The notes under the pieces: generated by a model | The model's input: only the letters and a program-made list of their open reading frames with translations | The model's database searches: none | Told to the model about the DNA's origin: nothing | Translations under genes and position numbers: made by a program | Shown: positions 41,526 to 53,623 of the stretch, piece after piece | Layout of the letters: the number at the start of each line of letters is the position of its first letter | Numbering within the stretch: position 1 is the first letter of the stretch | Assembly: GCA_013396995.1 (NCBI GenBank) | Contig: VWZP01007456.1 | Coordinates: 1,389,231 to 1,453,230, forward strand | DNA from: Dicaeum eximium | Taxonomy: Eukaryota > Chordata > Aves > Passeriformes > Dicaeidae | Direction of reading: 5' to 3' | DNA length: 64,000 nt

Positions 41526-43803
41526 TCTTGTATATTTCTATCATTTTTATAAGCTTCTGAATGTAGCTTTTCACTCTGTTAAACAAATATTTTAATGGAA
41601 AAATTTATTTGACTGTTAAAAGCAGCAGTTCTTGAACAGTGCCTCAAAAATCAGGTGCTGCAGGAAAGGAGCTGAGAGTAAGCTTGGGCATTGCACCATC
41701 CAAAGCAAGTAAAGCTCCTGGATGAAAAGGCATTTATAGAAGTCACTGCCCTAAAAAGCCCACAGATAACCTGGGAAAGCCCCTTTACAGTAGGTACTGG
41801 TTCTCATCTCAGTCTGTGTCCTGAAGAGACATGTTGGAGACATTACCAAGGGCCAGAGGACTTGTACTTCTCTCCTCTTAAGCAGAAATTAATGGAAACA
41901 AGATTTCTTGCCTTTTGCCTCTACCCTTATTTTTAAAAACACCAGTGAACATGAGCTGCATCAGCTGGAAGTGGTTTCCTGAGTGAAGATGCCCAGGGAA
42001 CAGCACTTGGATCTCTAATGGTTCCAACAACCTGAAGGGCTTGAAGCATTTACACTGAAGTTAGGAGCTGAGTAAGAAAACTTCAGTGTCACACGGGAAG
42101 CTGCTGCTACAGCAGGGGTCCTTGCAAGACAGAAAGCAACACCTGTGGTTGCTCCCCTGTGCCATCTCAGTGCTTTTCTTCAATAAATAGCAAAAATGGT
42201 TTGTTTTTCCCCGGGCATGGAACTTTCAGAGACAGGATTACTCTGAAAGGTATTGCTTGCAGGGGAATTAATGATCGTTGTACGTAAAGGCACCCAACAC
42301 TTGCCAAGCATAAGTTGTTTACACTTAGACTAAAAATACATCATCCTTTTGTGAAGTATCTTTCCTGAAAAAAGTATAAGGAAGAAGTTCCTTAAAGATG
42401 CCCTGGTGGCTCCAGGGAAATGATGTTTGGGGTGAGTTAGATGTTGAGTGGAGATGTTGAATTCTCAAAGAAAATTCAATTGCTATTGTCAAGCCTTTGA
42501 GAAAAGTTCTGATTTGTAAATGCTCAGAAGAGAATTGGTAAGGGGTTTGCATTGGTGGAAAGGAAAGGAAACTTTGGGAAAAAAGTGTTCTGAATGCTTT
42601 CTGGTTGATTGATTGAGAAAACTTCTTAATACACATCAATATTTCTCATGAGGTGCATTAGGATATTAAGAAGGGGGAAATGACAGTTGCAGGGATATTG
42701 CTGAGGTAATTTGTTAGTGATGGAGCAATTTTTTTTCTCTCCTGGCAGCCTACTGACTCAAATGGCAGTGTTAATAATCCAGACAACATGAGGAAAAAGC
42801 AAGCAAGCCTTGGCAAGGATATGTGTTCTTATCAAATCTGTGAGGGCACACTGCCTTTGCTTCCAAAGCTGTAAGGAGGGAGCAGCTTTGTTAAGTCACA
42901 GAAAATCCCAGCAAATTCCTAGAAGGGACAGCTGTCACAAACGTCCCAGGATATGCTACAAAGAAATGTTCACAGCAGTAGGAAAACTCTGCAGCTCTGA
43001 TGGAGAATGCCACAGAAAAAGGTGTCAGAGGGTGGCCCAAAACCAGCTGAAACATTCACAGCAAAAAAGACAGAAAAGGAAGATTTGAAAAATGAAAACT
43101 GAAAAAGTAGGTGAATGTAATAATGGAAAAAATCAATGAACTACAGTGCTTCAGCAGATAGAGAAGGCTGACACAAAAAAACCCTTTGGTACAGTCAGTA
43201 AAGTTAAAAAACATTCAATGAGAAAACAATATTATTATCAGGAGAATCAGTGACAGTATTTCAGGCAAGAGTAGCAGTAAAATCTGCAGTGTAGCAGTGA
43301 TAAACGAGTAAAATCTGAAAAAAAATAGGAAGTATTATGGAAAGGAAAGAACTATATTATCTTTTGGCTAGGAGAACTGAAAGCAAAAAAGAAAGTACAG
43401 TGGCATGAGTAAGCAAAGTGAATGCCAGGATACTGATGAAGACATTCAGAGAAGAATGATGTCTAAGACATCAGAATTGCCCAAAATTCTCAAGCATCCT
43501 TATCAATTCATATCTTAGCTCAAAACACAGGAAATGCAGCAAAAGGCTGGAGGGATGGAGCACATTTATGAAAAAGAAAGAAAAAGACAAAGGGAAAGAC
43601 GGAGGTGGCATCCTAAAAACCTGCAAGTGACTCACCAGTTATCTGAGAGCTCCTTAATGAAACAATCAGTGAAAATCAGAATATTTTGTTGATGGGGAGC
43701 ATTTGGCAGATACAGAAAAGAACAAGGGCCTAGATGCTGTTTTGACAGATTATGCAAAAGCTTCTGAAAGTGTGTCATGGAATGGGAATCCAGAAGCACC
43801 TGG

Positions 43804-43855
43804 AAGAGGAGAGGAGAGGAGAGGAGAGGAGAGGAGAGGAGAGGTGAGGAGAGGA
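43804..43855. repeat. (AGGAG)n minisatellite
   Basis: About ten tandem AGGAG pentamers with a single T interruption near 43845. Nearly pure, so recently expanded. Confidence 0.95.
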
Positions 43856-44713
43856 CTGTGAAGGATTATTTTCACAGTAAGACACACTGAGAAATATTAT
43901 TTAGTGACAAGAGAGGAAAGTCTCGCTCATATGTACTTAATACAACAACTTGAAATTACATGGTCAGTAGGAGGCAAAATATAATTTCCCAGTTAAAACT
44001 GTAAGGCTTCTTTCTTAAGGAAATAAATTATTTAGATAGAACAAGCCTATATACTCAAGAAGTCCCGTTGAAAATATCACAGGAGATCAAAACAGGTATT
44101 GGTGTAAAAAATATATATGTAACAGCACAAAACAAGATAAATGTTAAAAATTCTTCAAAAGATTATTATAAACACCAAAGGTGGCTTTAAAGAAAGAGTG
44201 CTTTCAGAGACATATACAATTCCTAAAGGTATTTCAGCATGCAAAATACATTAAAGATAATCAACATATATGGCATCTACTGCAGTGAGAGATGGGACCC
44301 GGGGGAATCGTACAGCGTGCCAAAGCAGAAGCTAGCACTGAATTAAGCAATAAATATGAACATAGATGGGAGAAAACCTTTCTGTCAATAGAGAATAGTC
44401 AAGGATATTGCAGAGGATGAGCATATGGTTGCAGTAAGCTATATCAGAGAGTGAGTACTGTCTAGCTGGGTCTCAGGCAACGCTCCAGGACTGGATAGGA
44501 AGTCGCTCCTCCTAACTGTCAGCCCTTAGATAGACAAGATGCAGAGTCAGGGTGCACTGGGAAGAAGCTACATGGCTTTGGGGTCACTTCTGTCCTGATA
44601 TATAAGCACTAGCTTTCCCACTGGCATGGCTACAGTACATTCCTTGCACACATTAAATGTTCCTAAGGAGGCACTGCTCCTGATAGTTATTTAAACCCAT
44701 CTTGAGTGAAGAA

Positions 44714-44729
44714 TTTTTTTTTTTTTTTT
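44714..44729. repeat. poly(T) tract
   Basis: Sixteen T residues. If read on the minus strand it could be the poly(A) of an unrecognised retroposon, but no body is visible. Confidence 0.85.
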
Positions 44730-44921
44730 AGCAAATGTCAACAACATTGCAAACACACACTTATCCAACACATGCGTAGCTGTGCTTCTCCAGCTTTGGA
44801 CTCATCTGTCCTTGTGTGACCTGCCAAGGACTCCAACCTTGTATTCCCACCTCCAGTGACCTTGTGAAATTGTGACTGACAGAGAAACCACAACTCATGG
44901 CATGTGAAACCAGACCATCTC

Positions 44922-44949
44922 TAGTACTACCACAACTACTACTACTACA
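44922..44949. repeat. imperfect (CTA)n microsatellite
   Basis: CTA/ACT triplets, interrupted once by CCACAA. Confidence 0.75.
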
Positions 44950-46504
44950 TCTCATGACCCCTCTTATGCCCTGCTTTATCCCCAGATCAGCATGAATAAA
45001 TCCCACCATTCTACCTGCTATCTCTCCCTTTCCCTAGCTCCCCTCCAGCTTTTGTCTCTTACAGGGCAAGAAATGCATACAAAGTAAGGGTGCATTCCCT
45101 TCATCTTGCAATCCAGCAGAGAGACAGCTGCCTTAGCAGCACTTCCCAGCACAGCTAGGCTGCAGCAGCCTAAGCAGCAAGGTAAATTTGGCCTTAGAGC
45201 TAGCTTGAGTCTTCAGCACTGCTGGATCATTTTTTCCCTCACTTGTCACCCACAATTTAGTTTCTGCTTGAACCCCAAGAGCATCAAGCAGTACCCAGTG
45301 GACCTGCGTGTTAGTCAAAAACAAGCAATAAATTCGGTACTGTGGATGAGATGGCATTTTTTGTTCAGAGCAGAGACAGCAGACCCTGTAACATGGTATC
45401 ATGTCCACTTAGCACAGCATTCACAAATGAAATTGAGAAAGGAGAAGAATAGCATCATGCAGACTTTATCTTTTGTGTCAGGTTCACAAGTAATCTAAGC
45501 AGCCCTGATACATATACTAGCTGATGATCTGTTCTGTTAGGTACAAACACTCCAAAACTCCTGCACTGGACTACTCATAACTCAAATGCACAGAGAAATT
45601 AAATAGGGGCTGTCCTTATAAAACTGAGCCAGGCTTTGTGCCAGTTGACTCACAAGTAATGTTGGAAAGATTAAAATAACACATAATTGCACCAGCTCTC
45701 TAAATCTGACCAGGGCTCAGAGGATAAACGCCTTACCTCATTACTTTTAAATGCTCTATCTCAATCTGGTTTAAAACAGAGCAGGGGCTGTGAGCTGCCA
45801 ATCTGCTGTACTGTTAAGAGAACAGAAATACCACTACAGGATGTAGGCTCCAGCAAAGAGCTGTGCTTAGAATTTGGCTTTCCTTTATGGTCCCCTGCTC
45901 CTCAGCTCACTTGCTTCCAAGGATCATCACTTCACCCAGTATGACTGTGTGTCAGCACCAGTTGAAATGATCCCTTTTCTCAAGAGACAGCATTTCTGTG
46001 CCTGAAGTGTAATGTTATTTATACATGACAGACCACATTCTGGCTGCCCAGCTCATGCTGGTGGCTCCACCACCGAGGAGTACCAGCCAAAACAGCGGCT
46101 TGCCTATCTGAATCCTGCTCTCAGAGACAAGTCATGCACACTTCATTTGACTTTCAAGTAGGTGGAAGTCCCAGTCTGTGTAGAGAACAGCCAGAGCTTG
46201 CTGGAGTCAAATCAGAAAGATTCTGCTCCAGCAGGAAGAGAGTTTTTAAGTAGACAGTTTAAAATGGGACAGGAGCCCTGTGAGAAGCCCCAGACAAAAA
46301 GTGGAGCATCACTCATCTACATCTCTATTGATTCCAAATTACCAATGACGTATCTGGGACATGTAACAAAGGAGACCTTTGGGGCAATTGTACAAGCAAT
46401 ATCAGCAAGCTTTAATGTAAGAATCAGTCTAAGACACCTGTGTGCCATTTTTCTATTCCAACCCAGCAATACTGCTCTGCATGGCTTTTCTGACAAATGC
46501 TTAC

Positions 46505-46663
46505 CTCTTTTAACTTGTCCAGCTCATTTTGCAGCGTCTGCTTGGATACTTCCACCTCAATGATTTGCTGCCGAAGGACTTCATTTTCATCTTCTGCTTT
46601 AACTCGTTTCTCCTCCACACTCTCCAGCTCATGGTGCAGTCTGACAGAAACATCTTTGGCTAC
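46505..46663 (-). CDS. MTCL1: MTCL1 exon 3 (coiled coil)
   Basis: This internal coding exon has exactly 53 codons, phase 0 at both ends. The acceptor is GACCAG|GTAGCC and the donor AAAGAG|GTAAGC. The peptide starts VAKDVSVRLHHELESVEEKR and ends QTLQNELDKLKE. It continues the coiled coil of exon 2 without a break, since exon 2 ends SLEQDLK and the family reads on into VAKDVSVRLHHEL. MTCL2/SOGA1 differs clearly here (SKDISMRLHKEL), so it is excluded. The next family exon, starting around a SLKRR motif and longer than 60 codons, is not found in the remaining 46.5 kb to the left. The gene therefore continues outside the window. Confidence 0.9.
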
Positions 46664-48170
46664 CTGGTCAAAAGAGCACAAATGCATGAAGATCATCCAT
46701 GAGGAGCAACAGCTACAATGTGTCTCCTACAGTAAGAAGCATATTACAGCTCTAGACAGCCAAGAGATTTTTTTAATTCAGTTATGACACTGTTGATGGA
46801 ATGCTCCAAGCCTTCCAAGTACCCAAATGAATATTCATTTTTAATAAAGAAATCCAGAATGAAAATATATTTGATTACCCATCTCCAGCTCCCTCTCCAC
46901 ATTATGCTAAGGCAATGCCACGAACAGCAGGAGGAAACAAGCAGGCACCAAAGCCACCCATCAAAGTCCCAGCACATCACACAGATAAAGCCAAAGACAA
47001 GGAATTGTGCTGTAAAGCTGACAGGCCATCAATCAAAGCAAAGTGTGTGCAGCAGTCACAGCCACAAAAACTTGCTTCTCTAGCAGCAATCACAACTAGG
47101 CAAGAGTGATATGAAAGCACACAAACATATGCTAGCATAGGTTTTCTGAGTCCAGCCTAACAAGAATAGATATTTACTCCAAAAACATTTGTAAAGGTGA
47201 TACATCATACAAAACGGGGAATTACGGAGTTACAAGGTCAGTAATAAAAACACTCAACATCTCTTTCATTGAAATCTAGGTACAAGATTTTTACTGAGTA
47301 ATGTATCATTGCTATTGTTATAAGGTTATAATTTGGTTTCCACCATGAAAGAAAAAATTAGATCTGACATTTTAAAAGGTTTGATGACTTGATATGTTGC
47401 CCTCATTTCCACTGCTGACAACAAATCATTCTGGTGTCAGCAGGTTTTATGTTTTGTATTTTTACGTACAATATTCTTAATAATTCTAGTTGCAAGCAGT
47501 CCCTCTCTACAGAAGATATTTTAAAAACAGCTACAAGATAGCAATATAAAGAAAGATGAGTAAAGCTAGATAAACATCATGTCTATACAAGCTTTACTTG
47601 GTCTTGATGGAAGCATTTCTGAAAGATACAAAAACTGCTTCAATACAAATATAATTTTTACAGGTATTTGTGTTTGTAGGGAAAGAGCATTTTGATTCTC
47701 TATCTGCCCTTCAAAAACATTATAACAGTCTGTTCCTGTTACAAGTAACTCACTAGACACTAAGAAATGTAACTCAGACTACTTTTTTTCCAGTTATTTG
47801 GCATAAGCAAGAAGTGCAAAGGAAGGAAACAGCACGAACTGCAAAAAGAATATCAGGTTTTGTTTATACAGTATTGCAAAGCTAAGGCTTTCAGTAAAAC
47901 CAGTAAAACAAGACCCTTTAGATCTTTCAAATGCAGAAATGTAACTTGACTGTATTTCTTTCATTTTGAATCTGAACACATGTTTTTTTACTCACTGACA
48001 CATCTTTTTATGGTGATGAGCTGCATATTTGTTCTCCACCACAGCAGAAGGAAATTGGTCATGACGTTTGGAGAACTACTGCTTGTTTCATGTGTCACCC
48101 TCACTTCCATTGCAGAGAGCCACATCACAGTCTGCTCTCTTTTGCTGTGAATGAGAGTCTCTCAACCCAC
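46664..48170 (-). other. MTCL1: MTCL1 intron 2
   Basis: This is a 1,507-bp GT-AG intron between two phase-0 coiled-coil exons, with GTGGGT at its 5' end and GACCAG at its 3' end. I see only unique AT-rich sequence in it, with no repeat or second coding signal. Confidence 0.88.
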
Positions 48171-48395
48171 CTTTAAATCTTGTTCCAGGCTCCTAATGAG
48201 CTCTCCATCCACATGGCCTGTTTGTGCAACTTTCAAGCTTTTCTGTTCTGCTTTCCTGAGACGATATTGCAGAATGCGGCAATTCTTGTTCGCCCGGTCC
48301 AGCTCTCGCCGGAGCTCCTGCAGCTGGTAAACATCTTCCTCTAAATAGCTGTCACGCATTTCTTCCATTTCGGCCCGAAGCTCATCCAGCTCATC
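48171..48395 (-). CDS. MTCL1: MTCL1 exon 2 (coiled coil)
   Basis: This is an internal coding exon of exactly 75 codons, phase 0 at both ends. The acceptor reads TTCTCACAG|GATGAG and the donor TTTAAAG|GTGGGT. The peptide begins DELDELRAEMEEMRDSYLEE and ends IRSLEQDLK, and is a dense heptad coiled coil. It contains the family signature ANKNCRILQYRLRKAE at about residues 35-50. From memory, MTCL1 has SYLEEDVYQLQELRREL and QKSLKVAxTG here. MTCL3/SOGA3 differs at the first block (TFFEEDACQLQEM) and has RKRLRYAQTG, which is why I name MTCL1. Family knowledge: MTCL1 bundles and stabilises non-centrosomal microtubules, binds the polarity kinase PAR1b/MARK2, and helps organise microtubules in epithelia and at the Purkinje-cell axon initial segment. 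This exon lies in the N-terminal oligomerisation coiled coil. The frame is open upstream into the intron, but that extension is intronic. Confidence 0.9.
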
Positions 48396-49451
48396 CTGTG
48401 AGAAGTCAAAACAGTGCTCCATCATACCTCTAAATCTCTCCCATGGGAACAAAATAGGAAACACGCTCACTGGGATACCACATTAATGAAATGATACACA
48501 TTGCAACACGCAGCTCCAGAAGCCGCAGGAACAGAAGTTTTAACCCAACACTGAGTAATTATGCTGAACTAAATTAATGAATACTTGTCATATTTCTTTC
48601 AACTGATTTGATAATTAAAAACAAACCAGATGCTCATGTCTCCTGAAACAGGTAACCTTCATTTTACCTCATTTTATCTCAAATTAAAATTAAAACTGCA
48701 CAATACTTTACCACTATTTGAACTGATTCCTTGCTTTACGTAGACTACAGTAAACCTACTTAACCAAGTACCTCAACCTCTCTGTGTGGTGTGCCTTTTT
48801 TACAACCAACACCTCCTAAAAATTTTTAGGAAAAACAAAAAAGTGCCTTACATGAAATACTGAACTGCTCCATGTGGAAATGCTGTCCCATCTGTGCATG
48901 GGCTTAATGACATGTGGGTTGGGTGCAGGAGAAAGTGGGGTTTTGTTGTGTGCACACACAATAACAGGACCACAGGAACAAAACAAAACCTGTGCCCATG
49001 GCAATAACCCGCTTGCTCTTTTCTGGGCATCGCAAAGTGTCCCAGTTCCACGTTGTACCATGTGTAGCACTTGCTCTCTAAAGTCAGATTAAAGATTTAC
49101 AGCTGAACCGGATAAGCTCTATCACTGCCATTTGTTTAATACCTGCATGACTGAAGTTCCAAAACTAGAACTGTTATAAAGGTCTTCCAGGCAGAGAGAT
49201 ACAAGGTATTAAACTACTGCATGAGAGAAAAAATATGAGTCTATAAACTGAACAAAGTTGGGGGGAAGAAAAATCAAGAAAAGTAGGCAGGAGGAAAATA
49301 TTTGAGATTAGCTATTAATTTTTTAATTAACTTCTTTATAATTGCATTTGATGTTATAAAGACCAAATTTGCTTTTGCTTACATAAGATTCCAGGAGAAC
49401 TTGTACTGGGGCTAGCTGCACTGTGACCCCACTTCAGATCTGCAAATCACT

Positions 49452-49523
49452 CTTGAAATACCAAGGATGACTGGAGATTATTTCACACTTGAAATTCCAA
49501 GGGTGGCCAGAGAATATTTCACA
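49452..49523. repeat. 36-bp diverged tandem duplication
   Basis: Two adjacent 36-base units, both starting CTTGAAAT and ending ATTTCACA, agree at about 30 of 36 positions. There are no further copies. Confidence 0.85.
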
Positions 49524-51473
49524 CATGTCTCAGGTGGAGAGGCCACTGCTAGGAAGTCAGAACCCTTGACAAAGCCCCCCTGCCCCTGGCTGAACCATCC
49601 CTGTCCAGTCCCTGCAAGAACACATCTGCCCATACTCTCCTGGCAGTCCTCTCCACCATTCCCCCTTCCCATGGCATGACCAGACTGACATATTAATCAT
49701 GCTTAATTGGAACTTTGATAACAAATGCAGGGCAGATCTTGTCCCTGAGCACAGTCTTGACCAAAGGAAGAAGGGTAGATGGGTTCTTTTGCCTTGTCAG
49801 TTATGTTAGAATTACAGCATTATTCTTACCAAAATCCCATCCACGTATAAAAACTCCAGTATTTATACAGCTATGGTTTAATTTCAATTAGTTGAGCCAG
49901 CATAAATTTTGGGAATGTACAAGGCCTGTTATTCCCAAAATTACAGCTCTGGGCTCACTAGTGAGGCTTTGCTCCACCAATACAGCCCACTCAGAGCCCT
50001 CACCTTTCTCCCTAGATTCTCTGAGAGGACAGAGAAGTTTTCTCACAAGCCCGCTATGCCACTGTACATTCTCAATATATTCAGATTTCTGCTGCAGGAG
50101 CATTCTGTCCCACAGTCTCTCTGGGACAGGTGCAGGATCAGGATATTTGTGTGGATGGATAAACTCAAGGGTTACTCCCCACTGAGCTGGATCATGCTCA
50201 CACCATGCACTGTCTGAAAAGGAATAGTGTAAGCACAGTCATTGAGGTTACCCTTGCAGCAACAACATCCTCAGAAGTCCCAAATACATTAATTAAGCAC
50301 AAACAGCTGAATTCAACAAAGCAAATGAGCTCTGCCGACCAAACCCAGCAGGATTATTTCAAAACAATTTAGGGTCCAGGCTCTATCTACTCCTCCTCAG
50401 GACACAGCCAAATACTCTGGCCAGTTTGCAGCCAATGCACTGGTGAAGTTTTGATAAATGATGTATATTTTTAAAAAGAAAAACATAGCAATGTATGTCT
50501 GATTGGATTGAGAATGAGACCTGCTTTTCTTTTCTGTGTACACACTTATCACTACACTTCACGTTTATAGACACTTTCAAGAGGTAAAGTAAAAGTTTAC
50601 CTGGTGAAGATAAGAGATGCAGAAGAAAATGTCAAGGTTTTAGAAACTGATTAGAAGTAGCAGTGGCTTTTGAACCTAAGAAAAGGAGTACACTTGTGCA
50701 TTATCAGTTTATTAATGAGGTATTTTGGCTAAGGTACTCATACCAAAAGTAGAGTCTTTACCAGTTGGAGCTAACACAGCCCTATGGAATGAACAGGACC
50801 AGAGTTATTTCTTAAGGTTTGTCTGCAGACTCAGGTGTTGAATTTACCTCAACTAGATTTAAGCTCAATTAACTTTTTAATGTCCTCTTCAGAATGCTAA
50901 TGTTAGATAAGTAATTTGGTTGCAAATTAAAATTTTGAAACACAAATCCACAATAAAGAAAAACAATTGTCATCAACAAATTAATGGGATCTGGTTTATA
51001 ATCTGATGTTTACATTTAAGAACTAAGCAATGGCTTTCATGTATAAAGTAGCCTGCAATTATAATGTCATTGCTCATCTCTTAAACTTCCTTCTTATCTT
51101 TACCAGATTTTGTTGGTAGTAAATTTGGTTGGTTTCTAAAGACAAATAATAAACAATATTTTATTTCAAAGCATTTATTGCAACCAAATTTGGAAAGTGA
51201 AACTTACATAATTTTAAACAACCCAATCCCTGAAACACTCATCCCATTGAAAGAGAATACTTCCAAATCCCATCTGTGGGCATGGGAGTTCTCCTAGCTG
51301 TAAAATCACCCTGTCTCTGTTGGAGGCTTGAATAAAATGCCTTTCCTCACACCAAAGAAATTCCTCAAAGACTTGCAAGCATTGGCATAAGCAGTGTTTC
51401 AGGAGATAGAACTATCTTTAACCTCCAGGTAAACCAAAGTTTTCTCAATCTCCCTTATTAGCATTAACTATGA

Positions 51474-51533
51474 CTTTTTTTTTTTTTGTTTTTTTTTTTT
51501 GGGGGTTTTTTGGGGGTTTGGTTTTGGTTTTTT
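51474..51533. repeat. T/G-rich homopolymeric tract
   Basis: Long T runs are followed by two G5 blocks separated by T6 and then GG pairs separated by T3-T4 (GGGGGTTTTTTGGGGG). It is low complexity inside intron 1. The G-rich strand is the plus strand, that is, the MTCL1 template strand. Confidence 0.9.
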
Positions 51534-53582
51534 GTGCTATGCTTGCCTCTGGTTTTGGTTATAAATACAAAATTTATTTTTCTCTAGTGTAATTTTGCAG
51601 ATAAATTAGAATTTAGAATACAATGAAGGAAGCCATAATTTAAAATTTCACACAGTCCTCCTCTCAGATATTTTTTGACTGAGCAGAGTTTCTTTTTCAC
51701 AATTAATTTCTTTTCTACTCCCAAAATTTTCACATAGAAATCAAATTGTGTCCTGACTTCTTGTATTTAGAGACACAGCACCCTTTGGATGAGCCTTAAA
51801 ACAAGGCAACGTGGGGCCACAAACAGTTTTGATTGTATAAGGAACAGAAACCTCACTGTACAGCTGTATGCAGCCCATCCTCTGCTGTATTGCTGCAATG
51901 CTTGGGGCTTGACCTTATGTAGTCTGTCCAGCCCAGAGAGGAAAAGAACCAGATTAAATCAGCCACATTAAATCTTTTTGAATAGCAACATGAAGTCCTA
52001 TTTTTATATAATAAATATACAGAGAGGAACATGTCACCTCTGGAAAATCTGGCTCAGATTTTGTTTGTCAGTCAGCACACAATTATAGATAGTGGGATAA
52101 CCTTTAACTAAACCATAAAAATTTAACTTCAGTTACGATAAAGACACAATCTTGCTTTCGATGCAGGCCACAAGGCCGGTGACAAGGGTGTAGACGCTTT
52201 CATTTTTTAACAGTTTATCCTCCTTGGCAAATATTTGTGATTCTGCTGTGGGCACTGAAACTGCATGATAACAGATCCTAAGTCAGAACTGTTACAATTG
52301 CACCTGGAAAATCAGAACAGCTTAAACTCCTCTTCTGAAGTGATCCATGCACAGAAAATGAAGGAAGCTAAGTTAAAGACCCATGGAAGGGGAAATTACA
52401 ACTGAAACTATGACGGTCCTACTTACTAAGCTGGCAAACTACTGCTTTGAAGGAAAACATGTCAATCATTTGGGAAATCAAAGGTAAATGCAGCAAAGCC
52501 AAAATTCTCAGCGTGGTGGTTTGCAAAAAAGGGATGCTCTGGCTGCAAGGCAGATGGAAATAACAGATAAGCTAAACCCTTGACTTCATTAAAATCCATT
52601 GTTCTTACTACTCTTATTATTGTGAGTTAAAATTAAAGCTCTTTCTCTCAGGAGGTATTGAGCTTCATACTGTAGACTTTAATATTGTAAAACTGAAGAA
52701 AGAGATCAGAATAGGCACTTAAAAGTAATTAAAACAAACAGGCAAGAAAGCAGCCATCCCTCTTTGTTCATCTACAAATGGAGAGCTGCTCCCTTCCTTA
52801 AACAGGGAGGACCTGCTCCAGCACTCCAAAGTGGCAATTGAAATGGGGAGGTTAAGTGCTGGCATCAGAAGCTTTACTTTGCTCTGCATTCCTGAAGGGG
52901 ATGAAAGCCTCCTCTTGATCCCTTTTAATTTAATGGTAATTATGCTATTACTTTCTGTAGGAACAGCACGGGGCAGAGAGTCCTGCAAGAAGGAATATTG
53001 TTTAGGAAAAGCTAAACTGATTTTGTTTCCCCGTGTCCCTCTGGTCATCAGAAAAAATGAATGATACTATATTTTCTATCCAGCAGCTCTTTCCATATTT
53101 GCAGTAGAAATCCAAGTTGCACCAGCTCCTGAGTCTTTCAGCTTATGGTTTTGCTTGGCCCAAATGAGTTCCTAAAGGCCAGCTGTTTGGAGTCTAATAG
53201 GAGCTGCCCATCTGAGAGGCACAGGGTGGCTGTATGGACTCAGAGCCACACCCAAACAGCCACTCTGTTTGCAGGAGTCCCGCAGACTGCAGTGCAAAAC
53301 AACAGAATTAGGATTCGCCATTTCCCTGTCAGTGTGCCAGGCCAGTGTGGACTGGCTGAGAAGGGGAAATCCTTGTGTGCAATTTCCATCACTGTGCAGC
53401 CCAAATACATACTGATAGATCATTTTCTGTCTGTACTGTGCAAATTAAACACTTGCCTGTCAGAAGAGAAGCCACTATCTCATTAATACCTTTACTGATG
53501 TCATACTTGTTTATTATTGATTTAATTATAATGAGATATAATTAAGAACAAATTATAGGAATATGCCTTGTTTATGATTCTT

Positions 53583-53623
53583 AAAAAAAAAAAAAAGAGA
53601 GAGAGAGAAAGAGAGAGAGAGAA
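53583..53623. repeat. poly(A)-(GA)n microsatellite
   Basis: Fourteen A residues followed by GA dinucleotides with one AAA interruption. Confidence 0.92.

Larger units (their letters stand above)
1..46504 (-). other. MTCL1: MTCL1 intron 3 (5' part), continues out of window
   Basis: No family exon is recognisable anywhere in this stretch on the minus strand, and the donor of exon 3 (GTAAGC at 46504 downwards) opens into it. The DNA is AT-rich with many stops in all frames. The longest frames are unconserved-looking and mostly begin at non-ATG codons. Identifiable content is listed separately: an (AAAAG)n tract with an assembly gap, CR1 pieces, a solo LTR, an AGGAG minisatellite, and short homopolymer and direct-repeat tracts. 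Elsewhere I see only unique sequence. An unlisted small gene or non-coding RNA cannot be excluded by reading alone. Confidence 0.75.

Noticed and set aside
45106..45498. 130-codon plus-strand frame near MTCL1 exon 3
   Set aside because: Non-ATG start, no domain, and a competing open frame on the other strand.
46162..46563. 133-codon plus-strand frame overlapping MTCL1 exon 3
   Set aside because: It is antisense to a real exon and has no independent coding evidence.
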